Shown here: positions 52,258 to 63,240 of the stretch, piece by piece
Layout: the number at the start of each line of letters is the position of its first letter
Numbering within the stretch: the first letter of the stretch is position 1
Assembly (NCBI GenBank): GCA_963575745.1
Contig: CAUYUJ010003947.1
Location: forward strand, 57,501-121,500
Reading direction: 5' to 3'
Length of the DNA stretch: 64,000 nucleotides
Source of the DNA: Prorocentrum cordatum
Lineage: Eukaryota; Sar; Dinophyceae; Prorocentrales; Prorocentraceae
Program-made: the position numbers and the translations under genes
Notes under the pieces: model-generated
Seen by the model: the letters and a program-made list of their open reading frames with translations, nothing else
What the model was told of the DNA's origin: nothing
Database searches by the model: none

Positions 52258-52400
52258 CTGAGGATCAAGTGTTGAGGAGATGCTGGAAGATTCCGGAAGT
52301 CTTGAAAGGGGTCTCGGGGGGTCGTCGTCCCCGAGGAGGTGGCGACCCCTCAAGTGGTGACCCCCCTTTGACAGGGCCTGGCCCCTGCGCGGGTCCATGT
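52258..52400 (+). repeat. dispersed repeat K, copy 2
   Basis: GAGGAGGTGGCGACCCCTCA and GTGGTGACCCCCCTTTGACA as in 21506-21680. Confidence 0.5.
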
Positions 52401-53569
52401 TTGGGACGGGTGGCCACCAGGTTCATGCGTGTCGGCCGAACGTCCTGACCGCACAACTAGGAGGGGGGCGGCATCCGGGTAGTTTTTCTCAGCACCCGGG
52501 TGGAGGGCGACAATCCCTTTGGGCACACGCGACAGGGCACAGTACACCCCCAACAGCGCCATTCCACAACCAGATCGCATTGACTCGCCATCTGCATCCA
52601 TGGGCACCGTATCAAATGTTTCGGCCATATGCGGTGGGCATTACAACTCGTGGAGCCGGCTGGTTTTGAGCGTGTCTTCGTTGTTCCTGCTATATGGTTT
52701 CAATTGATCGTTTCTCCGCCCCTCCGCCTTCCTTGCTACTTCTTTCCAAGAGAGCGAATCGTGCGAGTACTGTGAGGGGGCGCCGAAGGTGCACGCACGC
52801 GTGAGTCTTTATTGAGCGTCGCACCTTCTCCCTGTCGCACGTCCTCCTCCTCCTCCTTTTCCCCTTCCTCCCTCCAGTGTTTGACGACGGTCAGACGTCG
52901 CGTGCAATTGCCGTCCCAGTCGGCGGTGTGCTGCGACAGTATTTTGGGGTCGCTGCTTCGGTCTGCATGGCGCAGCATCTGCCTCCACCCCTCTCTCTAC
53001 TGGTGCCGCGGATCTGCTTGTCGACCGTGTTTCATGTGACCCGTGATCCGCACAGCACGCGCGAGAGCTTAGAGACCAGGCGGCCTGGCCCGAGGAGACA
53101 CTCAAGCACGACAACTAGCTAGCAACAGCATAGCAGCATGTGGCACAAGCGCACGTACGCAACAGCACGCACATGGGCATGTATATGTAGATGCAACTGT
53201 CACTGCCGTTGTACATGTGTAACATGCGTGTTTATGTATACGTAAATGTGTGAGTGTGTGTATGTATCTGCATGAGTGTGTGTGTATGTGCTTGTAGATG
53301 TAAATGTGCATATCTATATATATATATATGTATATATGTATATGTGTGTGCATATACATGTAAGTATGTATTCACCTACGCATATACATTTATAACGAGC
53401 AGGGTGAAAGAAGGAGGCAGGAGACAGCGGGAGGGAACCTTGCCACGCCCCTCGCCCGCCTCTCTCCCCAGACATCCCCCAAAATGCTTTGTTCGATCCG
53501 CGGCCCCAAAGCGCCCGACCCCTCTCCACGTTCTGCGTTCGGTGGTCCGGGGGCCCTCGAGGGGGAGGA
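52401..53569. other. no recognisable gene
   Basis: Includes an ATGT/TATA repeat tract (53220-53390) and a CTC stretch (52840-52865). Frames lack domains. Confidence 0.35.
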
Positions 53570-53870
53570 GGCGGAGGGGGAGGAGGAGGAGAAGGAGGAG
53601 GAGGAGGAAAAGGAGGAGGAGGAGGAGGAGGCCGAGGAGGAGGAGGAGGAGGAGGGGGAGATGGAGGAGAGAGGAGGAGGGGGAGGGGGATAAGGAGGAG
53701 GGGGAGGATGGGGAGGAGGAGGAGGAGGAGGAGCAGCAGGAAGAGGAGGAGAAGGAGGAGGGAGGGAGGAGGAGGAGGAGGAGAAGAGAGGAGGAGGAGG
53801 AGGAGGAGGAGGAGAAGAGAGGAGGAGGAGGAGGAGGAGGAGGAGGAGGAGGAGGAGGAGGCAGGAGGGA
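53570..53870. repeat. (GAG)n array
   Basis: GAG/GGA triplets with AAG and GGG variants; poly-Glu, poly-Arg and poly-Gly frames are artefacts. Confidence 0.95.
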
Positions 53871-53974
53871 TGACGGGCCCCAGAGGCCGAAGCGAGGAGA
53901 AGCGCCGGGAATAAAAGGATCAGGTCGTCGGAGACTTGCGGGCAACGGGAGCAACCTAGCAGCGACCCGCAGCC

Positions 53975-54122
53975 TCCATGCGCGCCCGCGCGCGCGCCCG
54001 GCCGCACGCACGCAATCGCGCACGCCCGCGCGCGCCCGCGCGTGCGCACACGCTACCATCGGCGTCCGCGCACGCCGGCGCGCGCCCGCGCGTACACGCG
54101 CCCGCACACTCGCCGACCACGC
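53975..54122. repeat. CGCGCCCG/GCACGC alternating tract
   Basis: Alternating purine-pyrimidine GCGC/CGCA words over about 150 bp, immediately before a CTC array. Confidence 0.7.
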
Positions 54123-54275
54123 CACCTCCTCCTCCTCCTCCTCCTCCTCCTCCTCCTCCTCCTCCTCCTCCTCCTCCTCCTCATCCTCCTCCTCCTCCTC
54201 CTCCTCCTCCTCCTCCTCCTCCTCCTCCTCCTCCTCCTCCTCCTTGTCGTCCTCCTCCTCCTCCTCGCCCTTACT
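54123..54275. repeat. (CTC)n array
   Basis: Pure CTC with one CAT and a GTCGTC interruption. Confidence 0.97.
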
Positions 54276-54424
54276 CCCTTGAAGGGCAAGGCCTCCCCTG
54301 GAGTGGCGCTTCTCAGAAGCCCTCCAGCCCTGGAGAGGCCGCCTCTGTCTTCGGGGCAAGGCTCAGCAAGCTTCTCAGGGGGCCAGAGCGCTTCTCAGAA
54401 GCCACACGTTCCCTGTCTGAGTTC

Positions 54425-55958
54425 AAGGAATGGGTCTCGTCTCCTGAAGCTGCTGGAGTGCTTCACAATAATATCAAAGATCTGCCAGAAGTTCACGACG
54501 AGCTGTACTTCAATGGTGAATAGTTGTTCCATCCAAAAGACGTAATTGATGCTAAAGCCACCAAGTGGCACGAGAGCTGTGGTACGATCCCAACTTCAGC
54601 ATTGTCGAGCTGTGCACCGCTTTCGCCAGCATGAGGGAGTAGGCCCACATCCAGGGTATCGCTCACATCGACGGCGACGAGGCGCGCGATACAGCGGTTT
54701 GGATGAAAGCCAGGGCGGGCCTTGGAGTTGACCCACTGACGCCTTTGGACATCCAAAGGTTGCCGCCAGAAGGTCACGTTGCCTTGGCTAACATTCTCAA
54801 TGCTGTTGAAGATAGTGGCACATGGCCCACAAAATCATTATGTATCTTGCTTGTCTTCGACCGAAGAAGGCAGGTGGAGATATAATCATAAGCTTGTTAC
54901 CGATCGTTTGTCGTTTGTATACCCTTATCCGCGAGCCCTACACCAAGTGCTGGTCTGCGGATACGGCCACGGAGTGGGACGCGGCGGTGGCGGGCAATTC
55001 GGCGTTTCAGGAAGCATGTTATAAAGCGGTCGATCGAGAACTAATTGTCAAGTTGGGGGTGTCCAATGGGTGTGCATTGCTGGACCCCAGATCATTACAT
55101 GGTATGATTAAGTGAAGCAAGTTGTGCGATGCGGCCATTCGGTTTGGATTCCCAGGCGCTGTTTTGCTGTTCGAGGTGCAACTATGTACGGCGCCAAGGG
55201 TATTGGCGCAATTCGGAGCTCATGCTGCCCCCTTCCAGCCCACCAGGAGCATCATCCAGGGCTTGAGGAACGGCGTGCGCTTCAGGAGGTGTCTCACTCA
55301 CTTCATCCTTGATCGGTTGCGCACGTCTCAGGTTGCGGCTTCTCAGCGGATATGGGTGGATGATTTGTATATTCGGCATATGGGTTCACGCGCTGCTGTT
55401 GGCAAGGCTGTGATCAAGGGAGCCACCATCATCCGCGATCAAGTTCAGCAGGCTGGCCTCAGGCTGGCCCCCAAGAGCGTCACCTTATGTGACAACATGA
55501 GCGACAGCAAACATGTCACCCGTGTCTTGCGGAAGCGCGGAGTTGACAGTCAAGTTGTGTCGCAGGTGAGTTACTTGGGAGTTGAACTAGGAGGCGGGCG
55601 TCGTGTGGCCCGTGCTTCTCGGCGACAACGTACTCCGAAGGCTACGGCGTGCAATAAGAATGTGAGGAGGCACGCCTTCGCGCCCAAGAGTTACGAGGCG
55701 ATGAAGAATATAGAGTTCGCAGGGCCGCAGTCTGCTGCCACCTATGCCCATCATGTTCACGGCACGTTCGGTTGGCGGCTACAGCAACTTCGGCAGCAGC
55801 TTGGGTCCGTGTCGGGAACACATCAGCGAGGGCGATGCCTCAAGACGCTCCTGGATGTGCGGGCAGCAGGATCCAGCCGTGAGGCTGCCGCAGCTATGCC
55901 TTCATTAATGGTTGCGAGCGTGGACCGGCTACCCTCACATTCGCGCAGGAGTTCGTAG
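54425..55958 (+). pseudogene. reverse transcriptase part of the decayed element
   Basis: Frame pieces: FKEWVSSPEAAGVLHNNIKD (54421), WYDPNFSIVELCTAFASMRE followed by TAG at 54640, then RAGLGVDPLTPLDIQRLPPE. A frame change near 54820 leads to GTWPTK/KIIMYLACLRPKKAGGD (the KxxGG fingers motif) and WDAAVAGNSAFQEA. Motif A is damaged (LLDPRSLHGMIK then TGA at 55113-55115; the second acidic residue is Gly). Motif C is WVDDLYIRH (about 55350). A frame change near 55913 follows. Confidence 0.75.
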
Positions 55959-56979
55959 AGTCTGGAGCGATATGGTTCGGCAAGCTCGGAGTTTAGGTTT
56001 GCAAGAGCGCAGTCGGTATATTCATAAACCGATTTCGGCGGTGATTACCTATCTGGTGAATGCTGGGTGGGATCCGACATCTCCGTCTGATTGGTGCAGG
56101 CCCAACGAATATGGTTTAGAGCCAGTTGATTGGATTTTCCCAGACAGCAGCATTGATCAGCAGCACGTCGACACGTCTGATCTTCTTTTTGGTGTTGGAC
56201 AAACTCTTGATCTTCAGCAGTGGCGTGAAGCAGCCAAGCTTCACCATGGTGCTGGGCTGGAACTTGGCGCTGACAACGAATGCTTGGTGCGATTATTCAC
56301 CCGCCTTCGATCGGGCCCTCATGGAAACCAGCTGGCTGAGCTCATGCTGACGATTGCCGCGAGCGGGTGCTGGACACGCTCGAGTGAGCACGAGGTAGGG
56401 TTGTGCAACAAGTCCAGACTATGTCTCGGGTGCAAGCAGGCACCAGAAGACATGCGCTACCGAGGGTGGCTATGTAGTGCCAACACGGATGCCAAAGCTT
56501 ATGGATTCTGATCATGACGGGCTTGTCTCTGCAGCTTTGGCGCAGGGGGGCAGCGAGCGTCTGGTGGTCCAGACGGTCGGTTCACTTCTTTGAGGAGTGT
56601 CGGTCTGGGAGTTGTGGTTATGACCGACCCGATCGCCATGACCATCGGGCCCAAGATAGCAGGGCCTCTCACAAGGCGAGTTCAATCAGTCCCGCGGGGT
56701 GAGTTGCGGTGTCGAGAGCTCGCCATCAGATGTTCGGTTGGCCCGACAGTATTCATATCTGATAATGAGAATGTTGTGCGCGGGTGGTACGCTCGGCAGT
56801 ACTTATGTGATGGCGAGAGTGAGTTGAACGGCTTGTGGGCCGAGATCGGGGCCTTGGTTATGCTCAGTAAGATCGTCGTCCTGCAAGTCCCGTCTCACTT
56901 GAACGCCAAGGACGCTTGTGTCAGGGAAATCCCAGGGTGGCTTATTCATGGGAAGGAAGTGGCCGACGCCATAGCCTGA
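55912..56979 (+). pseudogene. connection and RNase H domain of the decayed element
   Basis: AWTGYPHIRAGVRRVWSDMV through a Cys-containing segment (LCNKSRLCLGC) to two stops at 56509-56517. Then comes RNase H: SGGPDGRFTSLRSVGLGVVV (strand 1, catalytic Asp region disturbed), GELRC with Glu at 56701, FISDNENVVRGW with Asp at 56761, and VPSHLNAKDACV. Two of the usual catalytic carboxylates survive. Confidence 0.7.
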
Positions 56980-56989
56980 GCGATGTAGG

Positions 56990-57442
56990 TTGCTAGTCAG
57001 TGTTCGTGGTAGGCTCGTGGATGTGGAAAGGCGTGCTGCCCTGATCAGGCGGAGGCTCCTTAGGGCGACCCTCGAGGCCACGGTTGCCGAGCGCGAGGCT
57101 GCGAAGGTAGCCGAGCCCGATTCTGGTGACCGTGTCCGGTCGGCCCAGGCCCCGCCGCCGCCCTCCCCAGCGAATGTTGCCAGCTTTCAATCACCTCACA
57201 AGCTAAGCGATTGCGGTTTTAAGTGTTCCACGTGCCATAGCAGTGGCACGAAAGCCACCCTCCAAGAATGGCTAGCTTCCCTTTGTGCGCCTTTAGAACA
57301 TGTCGATTATGTAATCTTTAGCGGGTCAAGAAGGAAGCTGCATCTAGCTGGGGGGGTGACTCACGAATATCATCGTTTGTTGTTTCACCAGTCACTCAGG
57401 GTCTGGATCTGTGGGGCTTGCGGCTTTTTTTTGTTCAGCTAA
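56990..57442 (+). pseudogene. C-terminal tail with CxxCG motif
   Basis: An Arg/Ala-rich helix (RAALIRRRLLRATLEATVAE), a Pro-rich linker, then CGFKCSTCHSSGTK, LFHQSLRVWICGACGFFLF and TAA at 57440-57442. The final CGACG fits the start of the CxxCGxY motif seen in the open frame at 63241. Confidence 0.55.
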
Positions 57443-57589
57443 CCTACAAGCGGGGCGCAGGCAGAAGCGTCTTGGTTCTGAATCCCTCAATGATACCAGG
57501 CGGTCTTGTATTGTCCGCTTTCATCGAGGTGTGGTCCCCTAGCCTTTAAGCGCAGCTGAACGGGCTGCGCGGCGGAAGCCTGGGGGGTA

Positions 57590-57745
57590 GTGCTCTCTCT
57601 CTCTCTCTCTCTCGTTGACATCGTCATGTTGCTATTCCTCTTCCTCTTCCTAATCCTCCTCCTCCTCCTCCTCCTCCCCATCCTCCCCTTCCTCCTCCTC
57701 CTCCTCCTCCTCCTCCTCCTCCTCCTCCTCCCCCTCCTCCTCCTC
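57590..57745. repeat. (CT)n and (CTC)n arrays
   Basis: CT dinucleotides at 57593-57613, CTC triplets to 57745. Confidence 0.95.
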
Positions 57746-58472
57746 TCGCAAGCGCCCGTCCCCACGCCAGGAAGCTGGGCCTCTGGGACTGGCCTGGCGG
57801 CCGGCACTCGCGCGGTTTCAGCGACGGCGCCGGAGCCCAGCAGTGGGCGGCGCGGCGGCCGACGCCAGAGCGTCGGACGTCCCGAGCGCGTGAGGGTCCG
57901 GCGGAGAAAAGCATGGCACCCGCGCGCGTTTTCCTCCTCCTTCTTCTTCTCCTCGACGCTCGATCCTCCTCCTCCCCCTCCTCGCCCTCATCCTCGGTCC
58001 ACATTCTCCTCGTCCTCGATTCTCCTGCTCCGAACGACCATGGGGACCGAATGTCTTTGTGATCGATCGTGCACAGTGGATACTCTTGCACAGCGGGGGG
58101 AGAGGGGAGGCGGGAGGACAAGGGGGGTTAACTTCGGTTGTCGTATCTGTCGCGCCTACCTGGGTCCAAGGGGCCCACCAGAAAATGGTCCAGGGGTGCC
58201 AGGAAGACGACGCCAAGTCCAGGTCAGCGCCTGGGACAGTCATATCCGAAGGTCCAGGGACTCCTGTGAGGTTACTGATATCACAGTGCATCGTATGAGC
58301 CACTTGCTCTGAAAGGCTACGGGGACTCGTCACCCTTCACCGACCCCCTTCCAGGAACTCTGAGCTGATGGCCAAAACCCGGGTCGGAGGAGAAATTGGA
58401 AATATCAATCGAGTTGAGTGCTTGCATTGTCTTTTGCAGGCAAAGTTAGTCAAAATGTAGTTTAGTTCTGGG
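57746..58472. other. no recognisable gene
   Basis: GC-rich; frames exist on both strands without domains. Confidence 0.3.
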
Positions 58473-59199
58473 ATGTCTCAGATATTGTGCACATGCTCTG
58501 GGGACGACTCTCTGTGGTTAACGGCGAAGCAGACTCCAGCAGCGAAAGTCGCCCTCAGAAGGGTGTTGGCTTTGCCTATCATGCGGGTCTCCCCTTGGGC
58601 ATGCAGAATTACCCAGCTATGCATTGGAAACCTTACGATGTTGCTTATATTCACGATCCTCTCCGAGTAGGACCCAAGTGGTCTGTGGCATGGAAGCGAA
58701 AATATCGAGATGCTGGGTCAAAACTCCGTCAAAACATCTTCCTAAGGCCTGCTGGGCTCTGAAAACGTGACGCTGAGTCCGAGGAAGTGACCTGTGACAC
58801 ATATGCAATGAGAGGTCTTACTCTCTATCACAATACTGGACAGCGAAATCAGCAGTTCTGTTATCTGTTATACAAGAACTGAGCATACATCTGACTGCGC
58901 TCGACACCTGTATGGGAAGACTCGCAGCGTTGTGCACCACAAGATCAGGGCGGAACTTCCGCTCTGAGATGTTCAGCCTGAAACTTGAGGGCGGGATTAG
59001 GTTAACTCCTCGCATGTTGAGCCCTGTATACTGCATGGGCGGGAATCCCTCAAAGCCTGCACTGCATATCGTCCCTCGGAGTTTAAGGTCTTTGTTTGGT
59101 TGTGATCTTGCTAGGCCAACACCTGCACCGCCTGTAAATGCAACCCCCTGGTGTGGAAAACAAGCCTGCTCAAACAAAACTTCGATTCATGTCGAAGGT
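58473..59199. other. unassigned, possible coding fragments
   Basis: A plus frame (58487-58762) contains YHAGLPLGMQNYPAMHWKPY and a continuation of normal composition. A minus frame (58818-59177) is also protein-like. No family recognised; at most one can be real. Confidence 0.25.
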
Positions 59200-59350
59200 G
59201 TCCTACGGTGGGGGCATTGGATAAGGAAACCTTCGATCAGGAATCCAGGGTCTGGAAGCCAGTGGAACTCCAATAGTGGATTGGCCATGGATGTCACCGC
59301 CGCCCTCATCAGATAAGGAACCCTCCAGGATCTGAAGCCTCCTGTGCACG
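59200..59350 (+). repeat. dispersed repeat H, copy 2
   Basis: GAATCCAGGGTCTGGAAGCC, TGGATTGGCCATGG, GCCGCCCTCATCAGATAAGG and CCCTCCAGGATCTGAAGCC; an inverted relative is at 22760-22915. Confidence 0.75.
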
Positions 59351-59469
59351 TTCCTTAACGAACGCACCCACCGTAGTAATCAGATCCTGGTGTGGAGATC
59401 CTTCCCACATCCTAGGCTTTGCGGTCCTGCCGCAAAAAAACAAACGCATTGTCAAAAATTGGGTGTCGC

Positions 59470-59700
59470 TTCTTCTTTTTCCTCCTCACCTTCCTCCCCC
59501 TTCCCCCTCCTCAAACCCCCCATCCCTCCTCCTCCTGCTGTCGATCCTGCTACTGGTCCTGCTCCCCCCTCCGTCCTGGCTCGTGCTGCTCGTGCTGGCC
59601 CAGCCTTGCCCCTCGTCGTCCCCTTCGTTCCCGCACTCGTTCCCCTCATCCTCCTGTTGCTGCTGCTCCTCATGTCCCTCATCCCATCCTCCTCCTCACC
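59470..59700. repeat. pyrimidine-rich CTC/TCCTGC tract
   Basis: CCTCC-rich DNA with CTGCTCGTGCTGG words; frames here are compositional. Confidence 0.6.
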
Positions 59701-60622
59701 AGTTTGGCGCAAGTCTCATGCCGGGCGCGCAGGCCGCTCACTCCCCACCCATGGCGTGCCGATGGTGGCGCGCGCTGCTGCCCCTGCTGCTCTCATGGCG
59801 TTGGCACGGTGGTGATTCCCACTGCACGGCGCTTCCCCGCTCAGCGGTACCGACAGTTGCCGGGAGGCGGCGGGGACGTCCCCGCCAAGTACCGCCTGCT
59901 CATGTCCCTGCACGCCTCCATGCAGTATTCCAACGGTTTCCACTCACATAGTCTTCGGCACGCCATTCAACACGCTGCGAATCTCCATCCAGGGGTCCCA
60001 TGCACGACTCCTGGCTGCCAACACGCGCCACGGGCGGGCCAAACATCGTATCTCGATTGGCGCCCACGCTGGTCGCGGCGAGGCCGCCTGCGGCCTCACC
60101 TCGTCGACGAAGCTGAAGTTGGAGGAAGTCCTCGACTTCAGGCCCACGCTGCCCAGGCTCTACTTGGCCAACTAGTTGCCATTGCCGTCCGTGGCCGCCT
60201 AGGTTTCCAACTTGCCGCCCGTTATCCCGATCGGAGCGGCCAATGCCGAAGAATTTCCTGGGCTGGCGGAGCCCTTCTCCCATGCCGCCCAGATGCCCTG
60301 CATGACCTACGACCTGCACCCGACCACCCACGACAACGCGGGTCTCGATTTACGCATCTTCTTCGTCGCCGCCTGGGGTGGCAGATTATGACACTTTCTT
60401 GCACGACGGCGATTTCGAAACCGAGCTTTGCATCTTCGAGGATCGGGTGCTTTATCGCCCGCTGCGTGCTTTGCCCGGCGTTGCTGCCGCTCCTCGCGAC
60501 GCTCTTCTCTCTGCCCATCGGCTGGGTCTTCTTGTTCACGAGGCTGCGGACGATGGAGTTCAGGACAGCGCGGGCGGTCGGGGCCGCGTCGGGGCGGCGC
60601 TGAGCCTCGGGTCCACACTGGA
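59701..60622. other. coding-like, unassigned
   Basis: Coding-like peptides occur in several plus frames (AKYRLLMSLHASMQYSNGFH at about 59882; NAGLDLRIFFVAAWGGRL at about 60336) and one minus frame (60222-61004). No domain was recognised, and frames change too often to define a gene. Confidence 0.3.
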
Positions 60623-60797
60623 GGTCAGGACCGCGATGGGGATCAGGACGACGCCTTTCGTCTGCCTTGCGTCGAGCCTCCCACGCAATGCGATTGTACT
60701 GTGACTGAAGGTCAGAACCGCGATGGGGATCAGGACAACGCCTTTCCATCTGCCTTGCGTCGAGCCTCCCACAGAATGCGATCGTATTGTGATTGCG
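60623..60797 (+). repeat. 87-bp tandem duplication
   Basis: GGTCAGGACCGCGATGGGGA at 60623 and GGTCAGAACCGCGATGGGGA at 60710 start two copies with about 90 percent identity by eye, including TCTGCCTTGCGTCGAGCCTC. Confidence 0.8.
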
Positions 60798-61786
60798 CTG
60801 CCTGCGCGGTCGACTTCTATTGCCTGAAGGCCCTACCAGAGGGCCCAAGGACTGCAGATACTTCCCGAATTGCGGCTTGGTCACATTTTTGCGAGGAGTC
60901 CGGCCAAGCGACTGCTGAAGAACATGTTCGGTTCCGTCTTCGGCATTTGTCGGGGCCTCACCTCTCACCACTTCGCGCTGGCATGCCCGCGCTGCTGGCC
61001 GCAACGCCCTCGAGAGTCGCGCTCTCCGGGGACGAGAGCTCCAAGTTGCCCCTGCCGCTCCTGTTCCTCATTCCGATGGCTGGCGCTTTTCGGGCTGCTT
61101 GCCGCCTGCATTTGGGGCCGCACCCGTCGGCAACGACGACCTGGACCATATTCTTGTACTGGCGGAGAGCGAGGTGCGCCACCACTCCGCGGCCCCAGCG
61201 GGAGAGGACGGCATCGGCGGGCGCGACGCACCTCAAGCTGATGTTCTTCATGCGGACGCAAGCTGTGACGCAACCCCTGCCGAACCACGCCCCGATCTTC
61301 ACGCTGACACCACGCAGATCCACTTTCCACAACGCTTTGAGCTGGCGCGGCCCAAGTCGTCCATCTGGCGAAGTCGTCCACCTGGCGGCAGGGCCACGTG
61401 ATGATCCAGACTCTGCCGATGTACGCGTTGTCCCAGTGAGTGGAGATGCCCGCGCCCCCTTCCCAGCTGACGATGCACGTCTGAGTGAAGAAGTACCCTT
61501 GGCAGCAGTCGCTCATGGCGAGTTTTGTTGCTGAAGCTGTCCACGATGATTCCCAGGCCGACGGACGACATGATTTTCTCACTCCCGCCCACCTGGTAGG
61601 AATTCATGCGGCAGTTAAGATGAGAAGTCAAGCAAGTAGAAAAAGAGTTGCATTTGGCACCATGATTTGGATTCGGAGCGACCGAGGAAAAAGAGGAGAA
61701 TGCGTTTTGCATTATATCGCTTCCTTTTGTTAGGAACAATTGTAATGCAATCGCCCGCAGAATAACAAAAATCTAAATCTGAGCGC
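60798..61786. other. coding-like, strand uncertain
   Basis: The plus strand offers NDDLDHILVLAESEVRHHSA (61130-61190). The minus strand offers YFFTQTCIVSWEGGAGISTH and VWIITWPCRQVDDFARW (about 61345-61500). Both are protein-like; no family recognised, no splice evidence. Confidence 0.3.
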
Positions 61787-62999
61787 ATGGCGCACGCCGT
61801 TCTGGCGCTGTCCGTCGCGACCTTCATCGCTGCTACGACCACGCCAACAGCTCCAGAGAAAAACGGGGATTCGGCCCCCGCCCGCGGGCACAGCGGCTCC
61901 CCATGCTATCGACGGCGATGCGAACGTGGACGCCGGGAGCGACGGCAGCTTCAGCGACCCCACACTCATCTTCAGCGGGATGCCACGACACCTCCAGTGA
62001 CAATATCGACACTCTCGAGGCACCTCGCAACGACGGCGCGGATAACGCCTGGGGCGGGTCCGTGCCGCCGTTCGTGTTGCGAGGTCCGACTGCATGTGAA
62101 TTCATACAGCCACCGTGGCCACCTCCCTTCGGGTTGTGTCGCCCAGGTGTTCTGCCCGGGCAAAAAAAAAACAATATCGACATTTCCAGCGTCGACATCT
62201 TCAGCGACGGCACCGACATCACGGTCGGCGACTGCAGGTATTGCGACAGCCTCCGCGACGGGTGCTGCGCGTGACGGTCTCCCTGCAGGAGCGGGATGCG
62301 ACGAAAATTCCTTTCTGCCGATGCTCGTGCTGACCGCATGGGTGAAGCTGCTCGAGCCACTCTCCCAGCTGACGCTGCCCGTTTTGGTGGCGCCCTCCAG
62401 GCTGCAGCTGCTGGGGAGACGCGCTGTGCTGGAGCTGTCCGCGGCGATCTCCTACCCGATGCGAGACATGACATTATGCTTCCTGGAGCTGCGCATGACG
62501 ATATCCAAGCGCACGCCGGCCGCCACGACCCCCATGCCAATGCTACGCGCGACGCGCGACGAACCCCCACCCGGCGCAGCACGTGATGGTGGTCAAGCTC
62601 CTACTCTTCGGCTTCGTGATATTATTCGGTTCCGCGGGCGGTGCATTGCCCGCGCGGCTCGGTTGGAATACATTACTCATGTTGGCAAGGCATGTCACGA
62701 TGACGATGACGCTGCACAATTTCAACGGGATGCGCGGCAGACGGCACTGGACGAAATTCGGGCCACTAACCAGGATTCCGTCCCCGACAATCACGACCTC
62801 GGCTCCAGCACCGTTGAGTCCGCCTTCGACGGTGGTTCCCAGTTCGGCGCCAACGGCACTCTGCAGGCCCACGCCGATTGGTTCGGCCCGCCGCAGGACG
62901 TGCCCCACCGCTTGCTGAGAGGCGCCCCCCCCCACCCCCCGCGCCGCATAGGCGCCCGTCAGGCATGCAGGGATCCGCTCTTGGGTCGCACGTTTCTCC
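61787..62999 (+). pseudogene. broken coding island, unrecognised
   Basis: Protein-like pieces in three frames: IDISSVDIFSDGTDITVGDC (about 62177-62240), GEAARATLPADAARFGGALQ (about 62341-62400), and RLRDIIRFRGRCIARAARLE plus HVGKACHDDDDAAQFQRDAR (62600-62745) continuing to the CTC array. The pieces are in order and may be one decayed gene or element. No domain recognised. Confidence 0.35.
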
Positions 63000-63180
63000 T
63001 CCTCCTCCTCCTCCTCCTCCTCCTCCTCCTCCTCCTCCTCCTCCTAGTCCTCCTCCTTCTCTTCCTCCTCCTCCTCCTCCTCAGCCTCCTCCTCCTCCTC
63101 ATCCTCATCCTCCTCCTCCTCCTCATCCTCCTCCTCCTCCTCCTCCTGGTCCTCCTCCTCCTCCTCTTCCTCCTCCTCGT
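63000..63180. repeat. (CTC)n array
   Basis: CTC triplets with AG, AT and TT interruptions. Confidence 0.97.
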
Positions 63181-63240
63181 CCTTCTTGCCCATCAAGACT
63201 TACAGTCCCCCACCAAGGATCTAGGGAAAGGCTCCTGGCC

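Larger units (their letters stand above)
54425..57442 (+). mobile_element. decayed LINE-like element with reverse transcriptase, RNase H and Cys motif
   Basis: A collinear set of plus-strand coding pieces in changing frames, bounded by CTC arrays (54123-54275 upstream, 57640-57745 downstream). The order is a pre-RT segment, RT fingers/palm, thumb/connection, RNase H and a C-terminal CxxCG motif. At least four stops and four frame changes make it inactive. An endonuclease domain is missing, so the copy is 5'-truncated or replaced by the CTC array. It is clearly different from the LINE at 11211, which has no RNase H. Confidence 0.75.
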
